A stretch of DNA of 64,000 bases from Saccharospirillum sp039982735 (GTDB taxonomy: Bacteria > Pseudomonadota > Gammaproteobacteria > Pseudomonadales > Natronospirillaceae). The first letter of the stretch is position 1. The number at the start of each line of letters is the position of its first letter. Below the pieces are notes generated by a model, which worked only from the letters and a program-made list of their open reading frames with translations, had not been told where the DNA came from and did not search any database. The stretch spans positions 372,001 through 436,000 of the forward strand of contig NZ_JBDWXV010000003.1 in the NCBI RefSeq assembly GCF_039982735.1, read 5' to 3'. A program made the position numbers and the translations under genes. Below, in pieces: positions 28,973-37,738 of this stretch.

Positions 28973-29990
28973 ACTGCAATGGACGGTAAAAGCAGCCAGC
29001 GCCTACACCCAGGGTGGCCAAACACCGGCCACCATTTACGCGACGGTGGTAACCCGTCAGAGCGATATTCACCAGCCTGGCCTGAATGAAAGCGAGAGCC
29101 TGACGGTTAGGATGGACGACCTCGACTTGCCCTGTTACACCCTCCCGGCCGACGGTGACTACGATATCGACAGTCGCGCACGTAGCGCCCGTTTAGCCGC
29201 CAAAGCCCTGGCGGAGCTCTGGAACCGGCATGGTCCCATTCCCCCCAGAACGGCCATGGTGTGCAGCCTAAACCGGGAAGACTGGGGTTCACACCCAGCC
29301 GACGTTTTTCAGGATCTGCTGGTCAATAATTTTATGGCGTTGGGCGACCCGGCCCTCGTCGACTGGTGCAGCCTATGCACCGTCTATCAAATGGACGAAC
29401 CGGAAGACCGGGCGCAGATTGCGGCAGAGACGTCACTGGTCTGGCTCAGTACCGATTCGCTCATTAACCAGGCCACCCTCGACCGGCTCGGCGACCGGGT
29501 GGCCATAAAACACTTTTCAGATGGCCTGATACTGGGCGAAGCCGCCACCGCCCTATGGTTGACCCGTGATGCTTCCAGCGGCACCGCCCGCCTAACCCTG
29601 TACCCGGAACCGCTGGCCAATCTGACCGCGAGCGGCACCAGGCTGGCCGCCGTTCAACCTTATCGCCACGGGCTGGTCACTCACCTCGACCAAAGCCTCG
29701 ATCAACAGGCGCACTGGCACCAGTGGCTGGGCGATTTTGAACCGGCCAGCGAATTCGACGGACTGCAACATATCTCACTTTCAATTGGGTTTGGTTATGT
29801 CGGTGCCGCAGGCCCGGGCCTGGCCGTGGTGTGTGCGCTGGGGCGCCGGCAAATGCCCTGCCCACCCGTTGACACTCAATGGCTGTTTCACCAGTCGCCG
29901 GACCAGCGATACACCCTGCTGAAACTCGATTCCCTTACTAGCACCGCAACACCCGCCGCCCAACCGAAGCAAGGAGGTCTCAGTGGCTAA
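28965..29990 (+). CDS. T6SS-linked thiolase/ketosynthase-like protein of unknown function
   Basis: 341 residues, with no signal peptide or membrane helix. Segments such as RTAMVCSLNREDWGSH, SDGLILGEAATALWL and SIGFGYVGAAGPGLAVVCAL follow the pattern of beta-ketoacyl synthase-like proteins seen in similar T6SS cargo loci, for example near PA0098 in Pseudomonas (recalled, not searched). The usual catalytic Cys-His-His triad is not obvious, so a structural rather than enzymatic role is likely. It overlaps DUF2169 and DUF4150 genes by 8 nt each, which ties it tightly to cargo assembly. Confidence 0.5.
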   Translation: MDELQWTVKAASAYTQGGQTPATIYATVVTRQSDIHQPGLNESESLTVRMDDLDLPCYTLPADGDYDIDSRARSARLAAKALAELWNRHGPIPPRTAMVCSLNREDWGSHPADVFQDLLVNNFMALGDPALVDWCSLCTVYQMDEPEDRAQIAAETSLVWLSTDSLINQATLDRLGDRVAIKHFSDGLILGEAATALWLTRDASSGTARLTLYPEPLANLTASGTRLAAVQPYRHGLVTHLDQSLDQQAHWHQWLGDFEPASEFDGLQHISLSIGFGYVGAAGPGLAVVCALGRRQMPCPPVDTQWLFHQSPDQRYTLLKLDSLTSTATPAAQPKQGGLSG

Positions 29991-30513
29991 CAACGTATTG
30001 ATCAATGGACGTAGCGCCGTTCATGCAGGCTCCCAGGGAACGCTCAACACCGTCGACGTCTGCCTGACCCCCAGCGGGAATTCCGTGGTACCGATACCCT
30101 ACCCAAACGTTGCGCGTTCGGCCGATGCGGACAAAACCGCTGGCAGCGTGTATGTAAACGGCAACCCCATGTGCCATATCAAATCCGTCTTTAAAAAAAG
30201 CACCGGTGATCAGCCCGGCCGACGCAAGGGAGTAGTGTCCGGTAAAATCAAAGGCGAAGCGTCTTTTGTTTCTGCCTCGGCCAATGTTTTTGCCGAAGGC
30301 CAGGCCGTTACCCGAGCGCTGGACATGATGGTCTCCAACAATAAGAACACCCCACCGTCCCCGCTGATGCAGCCAGTCGGCATGCCACCCCTGCCAACCC
30401 GCCCAACGGCACCGCATGAACTGGAACCCGAAGGGCCAGACCGCATCAACGCCATCATTCAGGGCGACCCCGGCGAAGGCATGGGCGTTCTGATTGGGGA
30501 AAGCGACGACTGA
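29983..30513 (+). CDS. DUF4150 (PAAR-like) T6SS spike-tip protein
   Basis: 176 residues from GTG 29983, with AAGGAGG 6 nt upstream. The DUF4150 domain spans about residues 1-125: MANNVLINGRSAVHAGSQG, DVCLTPSGNSVVPIPYPN, VYVNGNPMCHIKSVFKKSTGD, then the FVSASANVFAEGQAVTR strand and DMMVSNNKN. The tail is proline-rich and acidic. PAAR-like proteins sharpen the VgrG spike and carry toxins. This one is a free tip rather than a fusion, and the toxin is encoded next, 86 bp away. Confidence 0.9.
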   Translation: MANNVLINGRSAVHAGSQGTLNTVDVCLTPSGNSVVPIPYPNVARSADADKTAGSVYVNGNPMCHIKSVFKKSTGDQPGRRKGVVSGKIKGEASFVSASANVFAEGQAVTRALDMMVSNNKNTPPSPLMQPVGMPPLPTRPTAPHELEPEGPDRINAIIQGDPGEGMGVLIGESDD

Positions 30514-30599
30514 TCGGCCGAAGGCCATTGAACCGAACCACTCAGTAAGGAGTGACCCCTGGCAAAAAGCCGGGGGCATCGCACGCAAGGAGTTACCAC

Positions 30600-33500
30600 A
30601 TGACTGCAGCCAGCATCGCCCTACCCGGCCACCCCGACGGCCCGAATAATGCAGAACGCCAACGGGAGCTGATTATTGAGAACTTTACCCCCGGGCGAAA
30701 GCGGCTGTCGCTCATGCTGACCGACGACCATCACGACTACTACAAAATTCCGCTCGGCTACGACGAAACCACCGCCTTTGACCAGGAGATGTGCAAGCCT
30801 GCGCTCAAACTGGTCCCTGTGACCTTTCTGAGGAACATACCCGATGAAGGCCTGGGCCCCTTACGCGAAGGCTGGGTATACATCTACGTTAACGGCTACC
30901 TATGGCGGGAAGCCCGGTACGATACTGACTGCCACATGTTGATTGACGTAAACCTGAGTTATGAGAAAGGCCTGGATCGCCGTCGCGCCACCGTGCAAAA
31001 AGACAGCACCCTGGTACTCCCCTGGAATATGAACGGCAGCGAAAGCATCGTCGAAATCGCCTTCTCCGAAGAACAATGGAGCTGGGAGCGAATCGACCAG
31101 CTCGGTGGGGTAGACCCGGAAGACCCACGCCAATGGCTGGGCGAACGCGTAGAATCGGCCTACAGCACAGACTACACAGCCAAGGCCCGCACCGCCCGGT
31201 TAATGCCCGTTGATCTCAGCGCGGCCGAATCCAACTTTGAAGACATGCCAGAAGACAGCAACATCCGCCTGGTAACCAACGAAGAACTCGCCCCGAGACG
31301 CCGGCACTACAACACCAAATTCGACAAAGGCATTGCCAGCGTGATTCTGCCAGATGTGATTGGTGATGCGCGGTATTTTGCCAATACCCAATCCGATATG
31401 ATCGACTTGCTTGATGCCACAGTTACCACCATGCTTCAGGCTGACCACCAATACCCGAGAGAGTGGACAATCGACCGCATCGCCGAAGACCGGATGGACC
31501 ACATACAAAGCGTGGCCGACAGCCGCTTGGCTGCCCTCTTTAACACTCAGTTTTTCGCCCCGATTGATCAGCAATTAAAACAACCAGATCTCACCGAGAA
31601 AGAGCGTGAAGTGCTTGAACAGAGGGTGGAGGATCGTGAAGAGCTGGACCAGAAAGCCATGGAAGAGCAGCTCAACAAAGAAGGCTGTGAGCAGATTATC
31701 CAAAGCGCACTGGACTACCGCAGAGACCTCATAGACCTGATGGACACACCGGCCTTCCTAGCCGCCATGGATGACTACCATACCCTGGAGAACGCCCACT
31801 GGTTTCTACTGCCCGAACTCATGGGGCAACTGATCGCTCGCTTCAATCAACCAGTGGCCAACGCCTACAAAGATCTCTTTTTCAACTTGGACGACTACGC
31901 TCTCTATCTGGATCGGGATCAGGGAGCGGACTTCCTGTTACGCCTTACCGGTGGTCACCAATACAAAGCCCAACACTCTCTGGCTGACATCCTGTTCCCA
32001 AAAAGCGGGCCAGACCCGGAAAACCCGCTCAGCATCAGCGAGACCGAGCCTAGCCTTGAGGCCCGACTTCTAAACCCGGTAAAAATAAGGCGCATCATTG
32101 AAGGATTGAACAGCAACGACAACGCCCACTGGCCACCTATTATAATAGATGGAACCTCTGTGGATATACATGAGTTCGTCGCTCAAGCCATCCACACCTT
32201 CACACTGGCTTTGACCATGTTGCCTGCCCCAATAGAGACAGAAGACAACGGGGATGCCTCTGCACTGATTCAATCCTGGCGATTCTCCGGGCATACTGCC
32301 CATGCCTTTGGCGCCAAGGTTACAGAAAATGCACATGAAGGGGTGCGCTCCACACAGCAAATGGAACAAAGTCAAGGCGAACATAGAAGTGAGTTGGCTA
32401 CAGAAAGAGCAGAGTATGATGAACTCAGAGGCCGACGGGATGAACTGAGCACCCAACAGGCAGAGCAGACATCAACGCTGCAGCAAAAAGAACAATTCCT
32501 GGAAGAAGCCCGAGCCAGAAAACAGGAATTGACGCTCGAAAAACAGAACATACTGCAAAACCAAAGTGAACTCGGAAAACAGATGGAGAGCTTCGGTCTG
32601 GTATCTCGAATCGACCAGATTGATGTGGAACTGTCCGACCTTGAACAGTACATGGAGGAGGCTGTAGAAGAAAGAGCCCAATTGCAGCTACAACGCACCC
32701 AAGTAACAGACGCGTTGGCCAACATTGAAACCAACCTTAACGGAATGCGAGCCTCGGGCACAGTACTAAGCGGCGGCACGCTCAAACACAACACCAAAGT
32801 CGTGAACCTGTATTCGTTGTTGGCCGGGGAGCACTTACAAGCACTGAAAGTCACCCACGATGACCTGCTGAACGACCGCCTTCCCGAAGGCCATGTCGCT
32901 ATGACAGCCGCAGGTCGAATGCAACGCATGAAAACCACTCTGGCGACAGCGAAACACATAAAAAACCATCAGGGGCCCTGGGTAAACTTCGAACTGGGGC
33001 CAGATAAAAAAGTACGAGTACCTGCCGACCTAGCGCTGGAGAATACTCAGCAGTTGCACCAGTACCTTTCAACCTACATGCACAGCGCGCTCGATACCGC
33101 TGAGGTTCGCAACGCGAACAAAATCGTCCAGATCGTATTTACTCAGGAAGCAACCAGCCTGGCCCGCTCAGCAGCTGAGGTGAAAGTTATTGACAACGCT
33201 AACCGCCTGCTGTTGGCAGACGTGATTCAACAAGCCGCTAACGATGCCGAACAATACATTCAGCGCACGAGTCAAGATGTCTACGAGTATGAACAAAAAA
33301 CCTTCAAAACCAGTGCAGAAGCAGTAGAACTGGCTAAGATAATGAAGGACGCTGAAACCAAGATAACAAGCCTGGAGACCACAATCGAAGGCTACGAAAA
33401 ATCTCTAACCAGCGGCCAACCTCAACTGCATTTTGCCCAGCGAATGGACCGATTGTTCTTGTTGAACGGGGCCATGGTAGCGTTTGAGGCGTTTAATTTG

Positions 33501-34667
33501 GCGAGTGTAGCGAATAGGTTGATGAGCGATTTTGGAAATACCAGAGCCAGGATTGACATGGCAAGCGCTCTAACTGACTTCGCTGCAACAATCGCAACAT
33601 CGTACCAATATGTATTTGAGAGCAAGTATGGGACGACCAAACAGATTAGTAGCCGACTGAAAGATATAGCCAAAGAAGAGTTTGTGCGCTCCTGGCCAGT
33701 TAATGAAAATGTAAAGTATAAGAGCATTAGACTAAGCAGAATGGTCACAGTGCTCAATGTAGTATCGGGCGCCCTAAGCTCATTACTCTCATCTATCGAC
33801 GCTTACAACCGATGGGTATTGGGAGACAAAGATGCTGCCTTGGCATATGGAATGACAGCCGTTGGTTTTGCATTTACCGCAGTGGCCGCAATATCGAGCT
33901 TATCTACAGCTGCACTGTTTACAATGAACATTGCCGGATTCGCACTAATCGCAATTGGTTTTGTCCTGGTTTATTTCTGGACAGATACTCCAACGGAAAC
34001 ACTCCTCAAAAATAGCCCTTTTGGTAGAGAGGTTAAATCACGTTTTGGAGGTGGTGGATTCTTGCAAGATGAAAGCTACCAACATTGGAATAGCCGTCGC
34101 GACCTTGCCTACCATGAGTGCGCCAGTTTCTTTCTGCAACCCAGAGTCCAGTTTTCGGAAACCTGGGTAGAACATGATGAATTTTGCGAGTTAATAACAC
34201 AAACTCCAGGCTTGATGGCTAACGGAACCTATCATATTGAAGTTCAAGCATGGCATTCAGAGAATAAACACTGGGTAACCATCACACTTTTAAGTAACGA
34301 CCCAAAAGCGAAGGCTAATGCACATCCCGGAAATATACAGATAATGGCAGATGGTTTCACTCACAAAATCCGAATTCATCGCGACCTAATTAAAAGCTTT
34401 GGAGTAAACCCTAGCTTTGGCATTGGTTATACCTCCACTGAGACAAAGATTCGGGTGAGAGTAAAAACTTACCCTAAAGGCGAAGCAAGTCGATTATTCC
34501 CGGGTGCAATTACTCCTTTCGTACTACCCGCACCAGTGCGGAATAATCTTGGGCAACCTGTTGTTAAAGAGAACATAGTGGATGAAAAAACAGCCGAAGA
34601 AAATTCTTGGCTGGTGGCCGAAGGATCAGTTGTCCACAGTTTTCGCGTAGTCATTACCCCAACATAA
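30600..34667 (+). CDS. VasX/BTH_I2691-type T6SS effector with C-terminal membrane helices
   Basis: 1355 residues from ATG 30600, with AAGGAG 7 nt upstream. A GTG at 30552 has no proper ribosome site. The N-terminal 110 residues fit the VasX-type effector region (LMLTDDHHDYYKIPLGY, PLREGWVYIYVNGYLWREA). A long coiled coil rich in E, Q and R covers about residues 590-715. Hydrophobic segments lie near 950-975 and 1047-1133 (SGALSSLLSSIDAYN, GMTAVGFAFTAVAAISSL, NIAGFALIAIGFVLVYF), followed by about 220 soluble residues. The layout suggests an inner-membrane pore former. The 3' third is AT-rich compared with the 5' part. The function is inferred from family and topology. Confidence 0.8.
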   Translation: MTAASIALPGHPDGPNNAERQRELIIENFTPGRKRLSLMLTDDHHDYYKIPLGYDETTAFDQEMCKPALKLVPVTFLRNIPDEGLGPLREGWVYIYVNGYLWREARYDTDCHMLIDVNLSYEKGLDRRRATVQKDSTLVLPWNMNGSESIVEIAFSEEQWSWERIDQLGGVDPEDPRQWLGERVESAYSTDYTAKARTARLMPVDLSAAESNFEDMPEDSNIRLVTNEELAPRRRHYNTKFDKGIASVILPDVIGDARYFANTQSDMIDLLDATVTTMLQADHQYPREWTIDRIAEDRMDHIQSVADSRLAALFNTQFFAPIDQQLKQPDLTEKEREVLEQRVEDREELDQKAMEEQLNKEGCEQIIQSALDYRRDLIDLMDTPAFLAAMDDYHTLENAHWFLLPELMGQLIARFNQPVANAYKDLFFNLDDYALYLDRDQGADFLLRLTGGHQYKAQHSLADILFPKSGPDPENPLSISETEPSLEARLLNPVKIRRIIEGLNSNDNAHWPPIIIDGTSVDIHEFVAQAIHTFTLALTMLPAPIETEDNGDASALIQSWRFSGHTAHAFGAKVTENAHEGVRSTQQMEQSQGEHRSELATERAEYDELRGRRDELSTQQAEQTSTLQQKEQFLEEARARKQELTLEKQNILQNQSELGKQMESFGLVSRIDQIDVELSDLEQYMEEAVEERAQLQLQRTQVTDALANIETNLNGMRASGTVLSGGTLKHNTKVVNLYSLLAGEHLQALKVTHDDLLNDRLPEGHVAMTAAGRMQRMKTTLATAKHIKNHQGPWVNFELGPDKKVRVPADLALENTQQLHQYLSTYMHSALDTAEVRNANKIVQIVFTQEATSLARSAAEVKVIDNANRLLLADVIQQAANDAEQYIQRTSQDVYEYEQKTFKTSAEAVELAKIMKDAETKITSLETTIEGYEKSLTSGQPQLHFAQRMDRLFLLNGAMVAFEAFNLASVANRLMSDFGNTRARIDMASALTDFAATIATSYQYVFESKYGTTKQISSRLKDIAKEEFVRSWPVNENVKYKSIRLSRMVTVLNVVSGALSSLLSSIDAYNRWVLGDKDAALAYGMTAVGFAFTAVAAISSLSTAALFTMNIAGFALIAIGFVLVYFWTDTPTETLLKNSPFGREVKSRFGGGGFLQDESYQHWNSRRDLAYHECASFFLQPRVQFSETWVEHDEFCELITQTPGLMANGTYHIEVQAWHSENKHWVTITLLSNDPKAKANAHPGNIQIMADGFTHKIRIHRDLIKSFGVNPSFGIGYTSTETKIRVRVKTYPKGEASRLFPGAITPFVLPAPVRNNLGQPVVKENIVDEKTAEENSWLVAEGSVVHSFRVVITPT

Positions 34668-34679
34668 GGTTAGAAAACA

Positions 34680-35771
34680 ATGATATTTAGGGTTGAAGAA
34701 CTATTAATGGGAAAAATAAAGTACCGCTACCCTGACTGGAGTTGTACTAAAGAATTGACAAAGAACACCCGCCCGGTTCGTCGGGCCAAGTGGCTGAGGC
34801 CAGATCTGGTGAAACCTCAATCAGTCTATAGTTTTCATACGCCTTTCTATACGAAAACAGATGGAAAGCAATGGGTTATACAATCGGACTCTTCTGTTGG
34901 CTGGATAAGAACAATAGGGTTTATATCTACTTTTTTCTTACTGATATTCCTGTTTTTCGGATTAGTTCCGCTCCCAAACGACGGAACTACATTTTTTTTA
35001 AGCATGGCGGGGCTAACCTTTTTACTTGTCTCGTTTTCAATGTATAAATCTAGAACTAGTGGGGAAGATATCTGGGTGGTTTTTGATAGAACCACCGGAA
35101 ATGTTTGCTTTTGGAAAAAAAACAAAAAGCACTCCCTTACTGTGCCTTTCGAAAAAGTAAAGTGTTACTGGAACTCAAAATACATGCGCGGCGGCCCTGT
35201 CAGTTCATTCTTCCTGATGCCTGAAGTCAATCTACTCAACGAACGAAATCGACTCTGGAAGGTACACTTTGGGTTCGCACCTCAATACGAACAAGCCCAG
35301 TTCTTTTGGCGCGTACTGACAGACTTTATGGACCAAAGTCGACCTATACCCGAAGTACCAGGGCTGATCCATCAGGTTCGTTTTGTCGAGAAAAACGGCT
35401 ATACCATAGAAGATCTGACAGAAGATGGAATCGAAATGACCGAGGCAGATTTCAACGAAGTAGCCGAGGAAATCCAGAATGATATGGCGGCATTGGATAC
35501 AAGGCTAAGACGAATGATAAAACCCGATCAGTTCAGTGCCGATAGACTGATTGAGTTCTATGAAGCCTGCCCTATCTATGCCAGAGAAGACGTTTTACGG
35601 ACTATCATAGTAAAGTTACGGCGATGGGTTAAGTTTCTAAAAGGCGAAGATCGTATGATGGACCCGGCCTATAGAGAGTTCTTCACCATGAAAGAGTACG
35701 AGGCGGAAATGGACAAGCTTGCAGATTTCTTTTTCAAAATTGACAAAGAACGTCGGGAGGCAATCCGGTGA
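34680..35771 (+). CDS. Two-helix membrane protein, probable immunity factor for the adjacent effector
   Basis: 363 residues from ATG 34680, or 354 from ATG 34707 (MGKIKYRYPDW), which is the better-looking N-terminus. Neither has a strong ribosome site. Two adjacent membrane segments lie at about residues 78-97 (IGFISTFFLLIFLFFGL) and 103-121 (TTFFLSMAGLTFLLVSF), followed by a charged cytosolic domain of some 230 residues. It starts 12 nt after the effector stop and shares its AT-rich composition. T6SS pore-forming effectors are neutralised by integral membrane proteins encoded directly downstream, so immunity is the natural reading. I recognise no named family. Confidence 0.6.
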   Translation: MIFRVEELLMGKIKYRYPDWSCTKELTKNTRPVRRAKWLRPDLVKPQSVYSFHTPFYTKTDGKQWVIQSDSSVGWIRTIGFISTFFLLIFLFFGLVPLPNDGTTFFLSMAGLTFLLVSFSMYKSRTSGEDIWVVFDRTTGNVCFWKKNKKHSLTVPFEKVKCYWNSKYMRGGPVSSFFLMPEVNLLNERNRLWKVHFGFAPQYEQAQFFWRVLTDFMDQSRPIPEVPGLIHQVRFVEKNGYTIEDLTEDGIEMTEADFNEVAEEIQNDMAALDTRLRRMIKPDQFSADRLIEFYEACPIYAREDVLRTIIVKLRRWVKFLKGEDRMMDPAYREFFTMKEYEAEMDKLADFFFKIDKERREAIR

Positions 35772-35881
35772 TCTGCTTACTTGAGTCAACTACCAATCAA
35801 ACGTTTAGGCATATTTCATTGAAAAAATAGACAGGATATCACCGACTTAGCTTAAGCCATCGAAATGTACCACTAGAAATA

Positions 35882-35935
35882 AGCTGACGCTTAGTAGCCA
35901 CAAGCAACGACACAACTCCGCTCACTGCGTCAGCT
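35882..35935. repeat. Inverted repeat in the AT-rich gap
   Basis: Perfect 9-bp arms AGCTGACGC (35882-35890) and GCGTCAGCT (35927-35935) sit 36 bp apart between the presumed immunity gene and the Sel1 gene. It could be a cruciform, an old recombination point or a weak terminator. It does not have the R'/R'' layout of an integron attC site. Confidence 0.4.
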
Positions 35936-36003
35936 GAAAGCTAACCTAACTGATAAATTCACTGCACTTTGATATTGAAACTTTAAGGTAAAGATAGACT
36001 CCC

Positions 36004-37662
36004 ATGATCGATAAAAGAATTTTGTATCCATTAATGACCGCAGTATACACATCACTTCTATTCCTATTCCTATTTGCTTTAATACAAACTATAAACAGGT
36101 ATAGCCTGAGTGATGTAGATGCCTCAGTCGGCTGGAGCCTGGTGTCTTTAGGGGCTGTATTCATCGGCGCCAGCGCATTGAAACGAATGTCAATGAACTA
36201 TAAGTCCGTGACTTCATGGCTCTCCCTTACTTCTGCACTTTATGCTATTGCTTGTTTTTATAGAGTCACGTACCTGATAGCATTCTGCGGCATTGGCATC
36301 GTCTTGCTTGCCTATTTCTTGGAAAAGCGGAATAAATGCCTCCAAAGACCATCACTATCAAGAATTGTATGGCCTGCAATCGCTCCTGTTGTTGCGGGGC
36401 TTGTCGTTGCGACACTCTATTACCTGGTAGTTCAAATACCAAATAGGCCGGACCAGCTTTCTATCGAGGAGTGGTTAGAAAGCGGTACTAAAGAGGCACC
36501 TGCCTATCTTAGTTACGTTGAATTGCGTGATTTTGCCAGAAAACAGGATGTGCTCTATGAAAGCACGGGGGATGCCGAATCCAGAGCACGAGCGTTTAAA
36601 GCCTATGAAGCAGCTTATGAAGCAAGGGTTGGCGCTCTCGAGCCAGGGGAAGATGAGTACTCAGATGACATTGCCACGGAACTGATGGTCATCGTTTCTA
36701 ACCGTTATTTCAGTGGTGACGGCGTGGAGCAAAATTACCCGGATGCTCACTATTTCTATTCCAAACTGGCTTGGAACAACGACACTGATATCGCTGGCGA
36801 GTACTCGAAAAAGCTGGCAGATATGTGGGCGAATGGTATTGGAGTAGAGAAAGACATAGAAATGGCACTTCAATACTATCGTTGTTGCGATGAACCGCAC
36901 TACTTTGAAATAGCTGAAATGTACCGAAAGAGCGAAGATTACAGAAATGCGTCTATTCACTACTCCCGCATCCCTGATGATCCGCGAGCCAGTTACTGGC
37001 GTGCTGAAATCTCATTTCGCGGGCTGGGGCGAAGGGATGTCGATGGACGACTTGATTTCGACTATAACAATGCCTTTAGATTTATGGATTTCGCAGCAAG
37101 AAATGGCCACAAGCTTGCCCAGGCAAAGTTGGCCGAGTACTACCTGCTGGGAATCGGCGTTGAAAAAGACACAGCTCAGGCTTCCTATTGGATAAACCAA
37201 GCCTCCTCCAGTAGCGATGCAACTGAATACGTTAATTATGTCCGTGGGTTAGCTTATCTGGCAGGCTCTCAGAATAGCGATGGGTACGATAGAAGCAAAG
37301 CAATCCCATTGCTCGAGTCCGCTTCAGATGACGGGGTAATAGAAGCTACCGTAAAGCTTGGGGAAGTCTATGCATTTGAACCAGACAGTGATGAACAGTT
37401 GGCAGCTGGCCGCACTACCCTTTTGGAGCAGGCAAATGCAGGTAACCCAAGGGCAAGCTATCTGGTTGGTTTATTGTATAAAAGCGGGCAAGGCTTCGAG
37501 CAGAGCTATCAGGAGGCATTCGAACGTATTCAATACGCCGCCAGCAATGGAATTCCCGAAGCGGCTAGGGAGATGAGCGACTTTTACAAACATGGCTATT
37601 ATGTCGAACAGTCCCAATTAAGGTCTGATCGCTGGAGTGCCTATTGGCGAGCCAATCGATAG
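36004..37662 (+). CDS. Membrane-anchored Sel1-repeat protein
   Basis: 552 residues. The first 145 contain four or five membrane helices (YTSLLFLFLFALIQ, GWSLVSLGAVFIGAS, LIAFCGIGIVLLAYFL, AIAPVVAGLVVATLYYLVV). The rest is built of TPR-like Sel1 repeats (NRYFSGDGVEQNYPDAH, DMWANGIGVEKDIEMAL, EYYLLGIGVEKDTAQAS, LLYKSGQGFEQSYQEAF). Sel1 repeats mediate protein contacts. The gene shares direction and AT-rich composition with the effector/immunity pair and lies 232 bp beyond it. It may be a second immunity or modulator protein of the same cassette, but this rests only on position. Confidence 0.72.
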   Translation: MIDKRILYPLMTAVYTSLLFLFLFALIQTINRYSLSDVDASVGWSLVSLGAVFIGASALKRMSMNYKSVTSWLSLTSALYAIACFYRVTYLIAFCGIGIVLLAYFLEKRNKCLQRPSLSRIVWPAIAPVVAGLVVATLYYLVVQIPNRPDQLSIEEWLESGTKEAPAYLSYVELRDFARKQDVLYESTGDAESRARAFKAYEAAYEARVGALEPGEDEYSDDIATELMVIVSNRYFSGDGVEQNYPDAHYFYSKLAWNNDTDIAGEYSKKLADMWANGIGVEKDIEMALQYYRCCDEPHYFEIAEMYRKSEDYRNASIHYSRIPDDPRASYWRAEISFRGLGRRDVDGRLDFDYNNAFRFMDFAARNGHKLAQAKLAEYYLLGIGVEKDTAQASYWINQASSSSDATEYVNYVRGLAYLAGSQNSDGYDRSKAIPLLESASDDGVIEATVKLGEVYAFEPDSDEQLAAGRTTLLEQANAGNPRASYLVGLLYKSGQGFEQSYQEAFERIQYAASNGIPEAAREMSDFYKHGYYVEQSQLRSDRWSAYWRANR

Positions 37663-37691
37663 TCTATGGCACCGTAAACCAGGCACGAAGA

Positions 37692-37738
37692 AGCCAGTGC
37701 AGGCAGTATACAGCCTCGCTAACCTTGCCTCACTGGCT
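37692..37738. terminator. Long hairpin between convergent genes
   Basis: AGCCAGTGCAGGCA (37692-37705) pairs with TGCCTCACTGGCT (37726-37738) through one bulge. It spans the end of the leftward exporter gene and lies 30 nt beyond the Sel1 gene. It probably acts in both directions, although no long T-run is present. Confidence 0.5.

Noticed and set aside
35882..35935. Possible integron attC site
   Set aside because: The arms are a simple inverted repeat without the paired R/L boxes and the GTT/AAC ends expected of attC, and no integrase is seen.
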